From: Acidisphaera sp035272265 | Lineage (GTDB): Bacteria > Pseudomonadota > Alphaproteobacteria > Acetobacterales > Acetobacteraceae | Direction of reading: 5' to 3' | Assembly (NCBI GenBank): GCA_035272265.1 | Contig: DATEQV010000368.1 | Span: 1 to 11,005, forward strand | DNA: 11,005 nucleotides | In this document: positions 1-6,358 of the stretch, one piece after another | Numbering within the stretch: position 1 is the first letter of the stretch | Layout: each line of letters starts with the position of its first letter | Translations under genes and position numbers: made by a program | Notes under the pieces: model-generated | The model's database searches: none | The model's input: only the letters and a program-made list of their open reading frames with translations | Told to the model about the DNA's origin: nothing

Positions 1-53
1 AGTACCGCGACCAGCTGCCGGCCGGACACATGCCGGCGGCGGCGGCGGAGTGA
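1..53 (+). CDS. 3' end of an upstream acyl-CoA ligase gene (partial)
   Basis: Two bases plus 17 codons, ending in TGA at 51-53, encode YRDQLPAGHMPAAAAE. This is identical in sequence to the last codons of the complete ligase gene that ends at 1814. The gene begins outside the window to the left, so only its C-terminal tail, past the adenylation-domain core, is visible. The 72-base spacer that follows also matches the spacer between the next two ligase genes. The simplest reading is a further tandem copy of the same AlkK-type ligase, making at least three in the array. The alternative, that only this junction was copied and the rest of the upstream gene is something else, cannot be excluded from 53 bases. 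Confidence 0.75.
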   Translation, partial: YRDQLPAGHMPAAAAE

Positions 54-197
54 GGGAGAGGGCGGTCTCGCTCCGATCCCGGGGCAACGTCACCACCAGG
101 CACGTTCGATGCCGGGGGGGCAACCATGTCGGCCAATCTGATCTCCGTCACCCCTTCCGCCTACAGCTATCCGCTGCTGGTCAAGCACCTGCTGCAC
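1..197 (+). repeat. Junction repeat, copy 1 (gene tail, spacer, gene head)
   Basis: This segment matches 1762-1958 in 196 of 197 bases by direct reading. It covers the tail of the upstream ligase, the whole 72-base spacer (54-125) and the first 72 bases of the next ligase gene. The only mismatch is G118 against A1879, inside the ribosome binding site. Identity ends at position 198, after which the two genes diverge to the level of their general similarity. The segment begins at the window edge, so the repeat probably extends further left. Confidence 0.93.
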
Positions 198-1814
198 GCG
201 CCGCTGACACGCTCGCCCGAGCAGGTGATCGTCTACCGCGAGCACCGGCACACCTACCGGCAGTTCCGTGACCGACTGGGCCGGCTGGCCAATGCGCTGA
301 CCGAGCTCGGCGTCAAGCAGGGCGACGTGGTCGCGGTGCTCGATTGGGACAGCCACCGCTACCACGAATGCTACTTCGCCATCCCGATGAGGGGCGCGGT
401 GCTGCAGACGGTGAACCTGGCGCTGCCGCCCGAGCAGCTGATCTACACGCTGGCCGACACCGGTGCCTCCGTCGTGCTGCTCAACGTCGACTTCCTGCCG
501 CTGTTCGAGCAGGTCGCGGCCAAGCTGGAGACGGTGCGCCGCTTCGTGCTGCTCAACGACCGCCCTGAGCTGCCGACGACGACGCTGCCGGTGGCCGGCG
601 AATACGAGGCGCTGATCGAGGCGAACTCGCCGTTCTTCGTCTTCCCCGACTTCGACGAGAACACGCGCGCGACGACGTTCCACACCACCGGCACGACCGG
701 GCGGCCGAAGGGCGTGTATTTCAGCCATCGCCAGCTGGTACTGCAGGTGCTGTGCGGCCTCGTGGAATACGGGCCGTTCGCCGCGCAGCAGGGACGCTTC
801 CATCGCGACGACGTCTATATGCCGATGACGCCGCTGTTCCACGTGCACGCCTGGATGTGCCCGTACACGGCGACGCTCAGCGGCTGCAAGCAGGTCTATC
901 CCGGCCGCTACTCGGGCGAGGTGTTCCTCAAGCTGATCAAGGACGAGGGCCTGACCTCCACGCACGGCGTCCCGACCATACTACAGATGCTGCTGAGCGC
1001 ACCAGGCAGCCAGGATGTCGACCTGTCGAAGCTGAAGATGATCGTCGGCGGCTCGGCGCTGCCGCGGCAGCTCGCGAAGGCCGCCTTGAAGCGGGGCATC
1101 GACGTGGCCACCGGCTACGGCCTGTCCGAGTCCGGCCCGTTCTTGACGGCCATGCACATGGCCACGTCGCAGCTGACGGGCAACATCGACGAGGAGGTGG
1201 AAGTTCGCGTCAAGGCCGGCTACGCCGGCCCGCTGGTCGAGCTGCGGGTGGTCAATTCCGACATGGAGGACGTGGCGCACGACGGCAAGGAGACCGGCGA
1301 GATCGTGGCACGGGCGCCGTGGCTGACCATGGGTTACCTGAACAACCCCGAGGCGTCCGAGCAGCTGTGGGCGGGCGGCTACATGCACACCGGCGACATG
1401 GGGACGATCAACCCCGACGGCACGCTGCATATCACCGACCGACTGAAGGACATCATCAAGAGCGGCGGCGAGTGGATTTCCTCCATCGAGCTGGAGGACA
1501 TCGTGATGCTGCGCGAGGGGGTCGCCAAGGCGGCGGTGATCGCGGTGCACGACGACAAGTGGGGCGAACGGCCGCTGGTGCTGGTCAACCTGCTGCCCGA
1601 GTTCAAGAACAAGGTCGGACGTGAGGAGATCCGCGCGCAGGTCAAGGGATATGTGGAGCGCGGGCTGATCTCGAAGTTCGCGGTGCCGGAGCGGATCGAG
1701 TTCGTCGACACCCTGCCGCTGACCAGCGTCGGCAAGATCGACAAGAAGAAGCTGCGCGAGCAGTACCGCGACCAGCTGCCGGCCGGACACATGCCGGCGG
1801 CGGCGGCGGAGTGA
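126..1814 (+). CDS. AlkK-type fatty-acyl-CoA ligase, tandem copy A
   Basis: A 562-residue AMP-dependent acyl-CoA synthetase that would activate a free fatty acid with ATP to acyl-AMP and then transfer it to CoA; it is predicted to be cytoplasmic. Visible motifs in order: P-loop TTGTTGRPKG (187-196), LFHVHAW (237-243), YGLSES (331-336), GGYMHTGD (417-424), DRLKDIIKSGGEWIS (438-452) and PLTSVGKIDK (531-540), whose Lys537 is the expected adenylation lysine. Length and motif wording resemble Pseudomonas AlkK (medium-chain acyl-CoA ligase), but chain-length preference cannot be read from sequence. The ATG at 126 follows an all-G Shine-Dalgarno-like run (114-120) and gives the same N-terminus as copy B. 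There is no terminator on either side, so it is probably co-transcribed with its neighbours. It differs from copy B near the substrate pocket (HAWMCPYTA against HAWGVPYSA; SESGPFLT against SESCPTLT), which may alter specificity. Confidence 0.93.
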   Translation: MSANLISVTPSAYSYPLLVKHLLHAPLTRSPEQVIVYREHRHTYRQFRDRLGRLANALTELGVKQGDVVAVLDWDSHRYHECYFAIPMRGAVLQTVNLALPPEQLIYTLADTGASVVLLNVDFLPLFEQVAAKLETVRRFVLLNDRPELPTTTLPVAGEYEALIEANSPFFVFPDFDENTRATTFHTTGTTGRPKGVYFSHRQLVLQVLCGLVEYGPFAAQQGRFHRDDVYMPMTPLFHVHAWMCPYTATLSGCKQVYPGRYSGEVFLKLIKDEGLTSTHGVPTILQMLLSAPGSQDVDLSKLKMIVGGSALPRQLAKAALKRGIDVATGYGLSESGPFLTAMHMATSQLTGNIDEEVEVRVKAGYAGPLVELRVVNSDMEDVAHDGKETGEIVARAPWLTMGYLNNPEASEQLWAGGYMHTGDMGTINPDGTLHITDRLKDIIKSGGEWISSIELEDIVMLREGVAKAAVIAVHDDKWGERPLVLVNLLPEFKNKVGREEIRAQVKGYVERGLISKFAVPERIEFVDTLPLTSVGKIDKKKLREQYRDQLPAGHMPAAAAE

Positions 1815-1958
1815 GGGAGAGGGCGGTCTCGCTCCGATCCCGGGGCAACGTCACCACCAGGCACGTTCGATGCCGGGGAGGCAACCATGTCGGCCAATCT
1901 GATCTCCGTCACCCCTTCCGCCTACAGCTATCCGCTGCTGGTCAAGCACCTGCTGCAC
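1762..1958 (+). repeat. Junction repeat, copy 2 (gene tail, spacer, gene head)
   Basis: Second copy of the junction repeat at 1-197, offset by 1,761 bases, which is exactly one gene plus one spacer. It includes the last 53 bases of ligase copy A, the 72-base spacer 1815-1886 and the first 72 bases of copy B. The 3' end of copy B (around 3517-3569) does not match this tail, so the repeat is a property of the two junctions and not of every gene end. The pattern suggests unequal crossover or gene conversion. Confidence 0.93.
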
Positions 1959-3569
1959 ACGCCGCTGACGCGCAGCCCGGAGCAGCTGATCGTCTACCGC
2001 GATCACCGGCACACCTACCGGCAGTTCCGCGACCGCGTGGGACGACTGGCGAGCGGTCTGACCGAGCTTGGCGTCAAGCAGGGCGAGGTGGTGGCGGTGA
2101 TGGACTGGGACAGCCACCGCTACCACGAATGCTACTTCGCCGTGCCGATGATGGGTGCCGTGTTGCAGACGGTGAACCTGGCACTGCCGCCGGACCAGCT
2201 GTTGTACATCCTGGCCGACACGGGGGCTTCGACGCTCCTGGTCAACGTCGACTTCCTGCCGCTGATCGAGCCGCTGGCGGCGAAGCTGGAGAACGTCCGC
2301 CGCTTCATCCTGCTGAACGACCGCCCGGACCTCCCGACGACGACACTGCCGGTGGCCAGCGAATACGAGGCGCTGCTGGCGGCGAGTTCGCCGTTCTTCC
2401 ACTTCCCCGACTTCGACGAGCGCACGCGCGCGACGACGTTCCACACGACCGGCACCACCGGACGTCCGAAGGGCGTGTATTTCAGCCACCGGCAGATCGT
2501 GCTGCACGTGCTGTCGCAGCTGGTCGAACTCGGCCTGTCGCCGGCGCAGGGGAGGCTCACGCGCGACGACGTGTACATGCCGATGACGCCGATGTTCCAC
2601 GTCCATGCGTGGGGCGTTCCGTACTCGGCGACGCTGTGCGGCCTGAAGCAGGTGTATGCCGGCCGCTATACGCCGGAGGTGTTCCTGCGCCTGATTAGGG
2701 ACGAGGGCGTCACGTTCACGCACTGCGTGCCGACCATCCTGCAGATGCTGCTGAGCGGGGCGGGCAGCGGGGATGTCGACCTGTCAAAGCTGAAGATGGT
2801 GATCGGCGGCTCGGCCCTGCCGCGGCAGCTTGCGAAGGCGGCGATGAAGCGCGGCATCGACGTTTACGCCGGGTATGGCCTGTCGGAGTCGTGCCCGACC
2901 CTCACGATCATGCATCTCACCACCGAGCAGCTCACGGGAGACATCGACCAGGAAGCCGAGCTTCGGGGACGGCCGGGGTATCCGCCGCCGTTAGTGGAGC
3001 TGCGCGTCGTCAGCCCCGACATGGAGGACGTGGCGCACGACGGAAAGGCCACCGGCGAGGTCGTGGCGCGGGCGCCGTGGCTGACGATGGGCTACCTGAA
3101 CAACCAAGCGGCGTCCGAGCAGCTGTGGGCGGGGGGCTACATGCACACCGGGGACGTCGGGGCGCTCAATCCAGACGGGACGCTGCACATCACCGACCGG
3201 CTGAAGGACATCATCAAGAGCGGCGGCGAATGGATCTCGTCGATCGACCTCGAGGACATCGTGATGCTGCGCGAAGGAGTCGCGAAGGCGGCGGTCATCG
3301 CGGTGCATGACGAGAAGTGGGGCGAGCGGCCGCTGGTGCTGGTCAACCTGCTGCCCGAATTCAAGGGCAAGGTTGCGCCAGAAGACATCCGAGCGCAGGT
3401 GAGGGGCTACGTGGAGCAGGGGCTGGTCTCGAAATTCGCCGTCCCGGATCGGGTGGAGTTCGTCGACACCCTGCCGCTGACCAGCGTCGGCAAGATCGAC
3501 AAGAAGAAGCTGCGGGAGATGTACCGCGATCAGTTGCCGGCGGGGCATATGCCGGCGGCAGCGGATTGA
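1887..3569 (+). CDS. AlkK-type fatty-acyl-CoA ligase, tandem copy B
   Basis: A 560-residue paralogue of the preceding ligase, about 82% identical by my manual alignment (roughly 99 differences). It has one residue fewer in the variable loop near residue 220 and one fewer at the C-terminus. All adenylation motifs are intact: TTGTTGRPKG, MFHVHAW, YGLSES, GGYMHTGD, DRLKDIIKSGGEWIS and PLTSVGKIDK with the adenylation lysine. The first 24 residues equal those of copy A, with identical DNA as well, whereas the rest has diverged. The MFHVHAWGVPYSA stretch is closer to AlkK than copy A's version, so this may be the more typical fatty-acid enzyme. The ATG at 1887 follows GGGGAGG (1875-1881) at 5 bases, a stronger site than in copy A. 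It is the last gene of the array and is closed by a strong terminator. Confidence 0.93.
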   Translation: MSANLISVTPSAYSYPLLVKHLLHTPLTRSPEQLIVYRDHRHTYRQFRDRVGRLASGLTELGVKQGEVVAVMDWDSHRYHECYFAVPMMGAVLQTVNLALPPDQLLYILADTGASTLLVNVDFLPLIEPLAAKLENVRRFILLNDRPDLPTTTLPVASEYEALLAASSPFFHFPDFDERTRATTFHTTGTTGRPKGVYFSHRQIVLHVLSQLVELGLSPAQGRLTRDDVYMPMTPMFHVHAWGVPYSATLCGLKQVYAGRYTPEVFLRLIRDEGVTFTHCVPTILQMLLSGAGSGDVDLSKLKMVIGGSALPRQLAKAAMKRGIDVYAGYGLSESCPTLTIMHLTTEQLTGDIDQEAELRGRPGYPPPLVELRVVSPDMEDVAHDGKATGEVVARAPWLTMGYLNNQAASEQLWAGGYMHTGDVGALNPDGTLHITDRLKDIIKSGGEWISSIDLEDIVMLREGVAKAAVIAVHDEKWGERPLVLVNLLPEFKGKVAPEDIRAQVRGYVEQGLVSKFAVPDRVEFVDTLPLTSVGKIDKKKLREMYRDQLPAGHMPAAAD

Positions 3570-3575
3570 CCCACC

Positions 3576-3620
3576 GACGCGATGGCCGGCGTCCTGCCGG
3601 CCATCCGCGTCTTTTGTTGT
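3576..3620 (+). terminator. Rho-independent terminator after the ligase array
   Basis: A perfect 10-bp stem, GATGGCCGGC (3581-3590) with GCCGGCCATC (3596-3605), encloses a GTCCT loop. It extends by a further 5 bp, GACGC (3576-3580) with GCGTC (3607-3611), with C3606 bulged. The stem runs directly into TTTTGTTGT (3612-3620). It starts 6 bases after the copy B stop codon, so it should end transcription of the ligase array. The stem core resembles the palindrome at 3639-3662. Confidence 0.85.
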
Positions 3621-3630
3621 GTTCGTAAGC

Positions 3631-3670
3631 AAGTCGTGGATGGCCGGGACAAGCCCGGCCATGACGGATG
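3631..3670. repeat. Short palindromic repeat of the alphaproteobacterial 'MAGLVPAIH' type
   Basis: A 9-bp inverted repeat, ATGGCCGGG (3640-3648) with CCCGGCCAT (3654-3662), has the loop ACAAG. Read on the - strand the sequence gives ATGGCCGGGCTTGTCCCGGC and onward, translating as MAGLVPAIHDLL. This peptide is a familiar false-ORF signature of a dispersed palindromic repeat in Hyphomicrobiales; that recognition is from memory and not from a search. It lies between convergent genes, 35 bases beyond the HMG-CoA reductase stop, and may help end that transcript, although no T-run follows on the - strand. Confidence 0.75.
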
Positions 3671-3697
3671 AAACGACTGGCGCGGCTGCGTCCCCGG

Positions 3698-4879
3698 TCA
3701 CCCGTGATGGCGGCCGAGGCGGTCGTGGGCTTCGACCCAGTCGCCGCGGAGTATCGCGCCCCCCAACGAGGTCTCGCCGGCGAGCACGACACCCGCGCAG
3801 ATTTCGGCGAACTTGTCCGCAGTGCCCTCGCCGGCGCATCCCAGCATTTCCAGACACTCGCGCTGCGTGGCCAGCCCGGTGCCGCCGCCATGCGTGGCGA
3901 CGATCAGCGAGGTCAGCGTGATCGACCAATACAGATCGCCGTTGTCGAGCAGCAGGGGGTAGCTGATGGTCCCGTGGGACTCGGCGACGTCGGCGGCATC
4001 CTGGCCGGTGGCGATGAACATCGCCGCCAGCCCGTTCGCCGGGTGCGAGCTGTTGCTGGCCGAGCCGGCGAGAAACGCGCCAACATTGGCGAGCTGACGT
4101 TGCGCGAATACCTCCTTCGTGCCGACGCCCATGATCCGCTTCAGCGCCTCGTCGCGCACGACCGCTTCGGCGACCACGCGCTTGCCGCGCGTCAGCAGCA
4201 TGTTGATGTGCGAGTGCTTCTTGTCGGTCTCCATGTTGCCCGTCAGCACGTAGCGCATCGGATGCGGGTAGGCCTGCTTGATCCAGTGGCAGGCGGCGAG
4301 CGTGGCCTTGCCGGACATGTTCTGGCCGGCCGCGTCGCCGGTTTCGTAGTTGAAGCGCAGCTCGCGCAGCGGACCGACCGCGAATTGCTGGATGCGCGTC
4401 AGCTTGCCGAAGCGGGTGGTGGTCTCGGCGGCCTGCTTGATGGCCTCGAAGTTCGCCTCGACCCAGTCGCCGAAATTGCGCGCGGCCAGCGCGTCGTCGA
4501 AGACGAACACGGGAGCGCGCTGCATCGCACGCTCGACGACGGTGGTCTTCACGCCGCCGCACTCGCTCAGCAGACGCATGCCGCGGTTGTAGCTGGCGAC
4601 CAGCGCGCCTTCGGTGGTAGCCAGCGGAACGTAGAAATCGCCGGTGGCGTGTTCGCCGTTGATGCGCAGCGGGCCGGCGAGGCCGATCGGCACTTGCGCG
4701 ACGCCGACGAAGTTCTCGATGTGGCCCTGCACGATGGCGGGGTCGAACGAGTAGCGGCTGACATGCGACAGCGCGATGCCGGTGCGGTCGTAGACGAACG
4801 CGCGCCGCTTCTCGGCCGCGGCTTCGGAGTAGTCGTCGTCGGGGTCGCGGGGGATCGCCTGCCGCGGGATCTCGGTCAC
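3698..4879 (-). CDS. Hydroxymethylglutaryl-CoA reductase, class I-type
   Basis: A 393-residue enzyme that would interconvert HMG-CoA and mevalonate with NAD(P)H. Family landmarks: ENFVGVAQVPIGLAGPL (55-71), ATTEGALVAS (87-96) with catalytic Glu90, GDAAGQNM (181-188) at the dinucleotide-binding loop, ETDKKHSHIN (217-226) with catalytic Lys220, GQDAADV (292-298) with catalytic Asp294, and a C-terminal VEAHD with catalytic His385. All four catalytic positions are kept. The GDAAGQNM and TDKK patterns match class I (biosynthetic, eukaryote/archaea-like) better than class II. There is no membrane anchor, so it is soluble. The start is GTG, chosen for GGGAGG 7 bases upstream. It is divergent from a secreted NTF2-like gene and convergent with the ligase array. 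No other mevalonate gene lies in the window, so its direction of use (biosynthesis or degradation) is open. The variant motif KHSHIN replaces the commoner KPAAIN. Confidence 0.9.
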   Translation of the reverse strand: MTEIPRQAIPRDPDDDYSEAAAEKRRAFVYDRTGIALSHVSRYSFDPAIVQGHIENFVGVAQVPIGLAGPLRINGEHATGDFYVPLATTEGALVASYNRGMRLLSECGGVKTTVVERAMQRAPVFVFDDALAARNFGDWVEANFEAIKQAAETTTRFGKLTRIQQFAVGPLRELRFNYETGDAAGQNMSGKATLAACHWIKQAYPHPMRYVLTGNMETDKKHSHINMLLTRGKRVVAEAVVRDEALKRIMGVGTKEVFAQRQLANVGAFLAGSASNSSHPANGLAAMFIATGQDAADVAESHGTISYPLLLDNGDLYWSITLTSLIVATHGGGTGLATQRECLEMLGCAGEGTADKFAEICAGVVLAGETSLGGAILRGDWVEAHDRLGRHHG

Positions 4880-4886
4880 GGTACTG

Positions 4887-4892
4887 CCTCCC
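4887..4892 (-). promoter_or_regulatory. Ribosome binding site fixing the HMG-CoA reductase GTG start
   Basis: On the - strand the sequence reads GAGGGAGG, then CAGTACC, then the GTG start. The GGGAGG core lies 7 bases from the start codon, which is near-ideal spacing and supports GTG at 4879-4877. Confidence 0.7.
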
Positions 4893-4941
4893 TCACGGAT
4901 TCGAGGAGCGACAGGGTGCCAATCGCGGCAACCGCGCGTCG

Positions 4942-4955
4942 TTGAGCTAGCTCAA
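4942..4955. promoter_or_regulatory. Perfect palindrome TTGAGCTAGCTCAA, CRP/FNR/FixK-type operator
   Basis: A perfect 14-bp inverted repeat in the 200-base region between the divergent HMG-CoA reductase and NTF2-like genes. It lies 62 bases from the reductase start and 124 bases from the other. TTGA-N6-TCAA is the general form of CRP/FNR-superfamily sites, and FixK-type boxes in Bradyrhizobium-like bacteria fit it. The inner half-site base is G where FNR usually has T, so the regulator is not assigned. Such a site would imply control by oxygen, nitric oxide or a related signal. This is an inference from motif shape only. Confidence 0.5.
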
Positions 4956-5079
4956 GCGATCGGAGACGATGGGCGGCAGGAATTCCTAAGGTTCGTGAAA
5001 CTTGCGTTGATACGTTCCCGATGCAAAACTTGCTGCGCTCGCTCCGGGCGACCGCGGGCGGCCAACAGGGGAGGTATCG

Positions 5080-5544
5080 ATGAGGAACGCTCTGACCGTG
5101 CTGTGTGGCGCGGCCGCTCTCGTTTCGTCGGTCGCGTTCGCTGCACCGCCCAATTCGATCGCGGAGTGCCAGCAGGCCGCCGACCAGTGGAAGGCGGCGT
5201 ACAACAGCCACAACCTCGATGCTCTCGTCGGCATGTACGACGCGAAGAACGGGATGACCTCCGCCGAGGCCTGGACGGCGACCGGTCGCGATGCGCTGGC
5301 CGCCGGGTTCAAGCAGGAGTTTTCGGCGGGCGTGATGTACACGAACATCACCTGCGACAGGTCCAACCGCGTCGGGCACCATCTCTTGTCGAGGGGCACC
5401 TGGACGGCGACGGCCAACGGCCCGGACGGCAAGCCCGCGACTGTCTCGGGCCACTGGGCGAGCGTCGGCGAGGATCGAGGCAAGGAGCTTCTCATCCTCA
5501 CCCTGATCGGCAACACGCAGTCGCCGCCACCGCCGGCGAAGTAG
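5080..5544 (+). CDS. Secreted NTF2/SnoaL-like (DUF4440-type) small protein
   Basis: A 154-residue protein with an N-terminal signal peptide: MRN, a hydrophobic stretch at 4-19, and a likely cleavage after VAFA (about residue 21). The mature part starts with a helix, then WKAAYNSHNLDALVGMY (37-53). That is the usual opening of the NTF2-like fold (aromatic residue, N, D-x-L, MY). The fold is a cone-shaped barrel found in SnoaL-like enzymes and ligand-binding proteins. Cys30 and the Cys of TNITCDRSN could form a disulfide in the periplasm. No catalytic set can be assigned. AGGGGAGG (5067-5074) lies 5 bases before the ATG, strongly supporting this start. It is divergent from HMG-CoA reductase and shares its upstream region. 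It ends 16 bases from the convergent phnV gene with no clear terminator between them. Confidence 0.82.
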   Translation: MRNALTVLCGAAALVSSVAFAAPPNSIAECQQAADQWKAAYNSHNLDALVGMYDAKNGMTSAEAWTATGRDALAAGFKQEFSAGVMYTNITCDRSNRVGHHLLSRGTWTATANGPDGKPATVSGHWASVGEDRGKELLILTLIGNTQSPPPPAK

Positions 5545-5560
5545 GGCAGCGACGCGCACC

Positions 5561-6358
5561 TCACCGCGCCTCCGCCCGCGTGGGGATGCGCGACAGGCCG
5601 AGCAGAACGATCAGGGTGGCGAGGGCGAGGATCATCGTCAGGGCCGCGGCCTCGAACACGTCGCCGCGGTCCGACAGCGCGAAGATGCCGACCGGCATCG
5701 TCACCCAGCCCGGCGGATAGACCATCACCGTCGCACCCAGCTCGCCCATCGACATCGCGAAGCTCAGGCTGAAGGCGCCGATCAGATAGGGCATCAGCAT
5801 CGGCAACGTCACGCGCCACAGACGATAGGCGGGGCGGGCGCCGAGCGAGGCGGCCACCTGCTCGAAATCGGGAGCCAGACGCGCCAGCCCCGCCGAGACG
5901 TTGCCGAAGGTGAAGGCGCTGACCAGCACGAAATGCGCGATCAGCACGATCACCGTGGTGCCGTTCAGCAGCACCGGCGGGCGGCTGAACGCCACCAGCA
6001 GGCCGAGGCCGACGGACACCGACGGCACGGCGGAGGGCACGAAGAACAGCACGTCCAGCAGCCGGCGCGGCACCGCGGCGACATTGCGCAACGCCAGCGC
6101 CGCCCAGGTGCCGGCGAACAACGCCGCCGCACTCGCCACGAGGCCGGTGATGACGGAGACGCGCAGCGCCTCGCCGGAATCGCCGGTGACGGCGGCGCCG
6201 TAGTTGGCGAAGGTCAGGTGGCTCGGCAGCACGCCGTTCCACTGGCCGGAGACGCTGGCGAGCGCGATCATCGAAATCGGCACCACGTAGATGACGCCGA
6301 AGATCAGCGCGAAGGCGAACCACACCGCCGCGCGGGCGCGGCTATCCCACACCAGCAC
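5561..6358 (-). CDS. phnV: Phosphonate (2-aminoethylphosphonate-type) ABC transporter permease 2
   Basis: An inner-membrane permease of about 265 residues and the last gene of the phnSTUV-order cluster. It has several hydrophobic segments, starting with AVWFAFALIFGVIYVVPIS. It also has an EAA-type cytoplasmic loop, EQVAASLGARPAYRLWRVTL, which docks onto the ATPase. The frame stays open further upstream, but that N-terminal part (SSRWSTSRCRSRC) is an Arg/Ser-rich shadow of phnU. I therefore place the start at GTG 6358, or alternatively GTG 6352, overlapping the phnU stop by 17 or 11 bases. Overlap indicates translational coupling. Substrate assignment comes from the binding protein at the head of the cluster. 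The gene ends 16 bases from the convergent NTF2-like gene. Confidence 0.85.
   Translation of the reverse strand: MLVWDSRARAAVWFAFALIFGVIYVVPISMIALASVSGQWNGVLPSHLTFANYGAAVTGDSGEALRVSVITGLVASAAALFAGTWAALALRNVAAVPRRLLDVLFFVPSAVPSVSVGLGLLVAFSRPPVLLNGTTVIVLIAHFVLVSAFTFGNVSAGLARLAPDFEQVAASLGARPAYRLWRVTLPMLMPYLIGAFSLSFAMSMGELGATVMVYPPGWVTMPVGIFALSDRGDVFEAAALTMILALATLIVLLGLSRIPTRAEAR

Noticed and set aside
90..965. Long - strand open frame antisense to ligase copy A (and similar ones at 981-1790 and 1851-2723)
   Set aside because: These mirror the real ligase codons in very GC-rich DNA. They give Arg/His/Gln-rich translations without family motifs, while the + strand has full catalytic motifs and ribosome binding sites.
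2991..4562. 523-codon - strand open frame running from HMG-CoA reductase into the ligase region
   Set aside because: It is an out-of-frame shadow of both genes. The MAGLVPAIHDLL peptide inside it is the signature of a palindromic repeat, not a protein.
4906..4922. TGGCAC on the - strand upstream of HMG-CoA reductase as a sigma-54 promoter
   Set aside because: The expected GC at -12 is one base out of place and TTGC is absent, so the match is only half a promoter.
3668..4945. 425-codon + strand open frame antisense to HMG-CoA reductase
   Set aside because: Low-complexity Ala/Gly/Arg/Asp composition and no start context; the opposite strand encodes an intact catalytic protein.
5000..5030. Possible sigma-70 promoter (TTGCGT, then AAAACT) before the NTF2-like gene
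   Set aside because: Only 3 of 6 matches in each box, not distinguishable from background.
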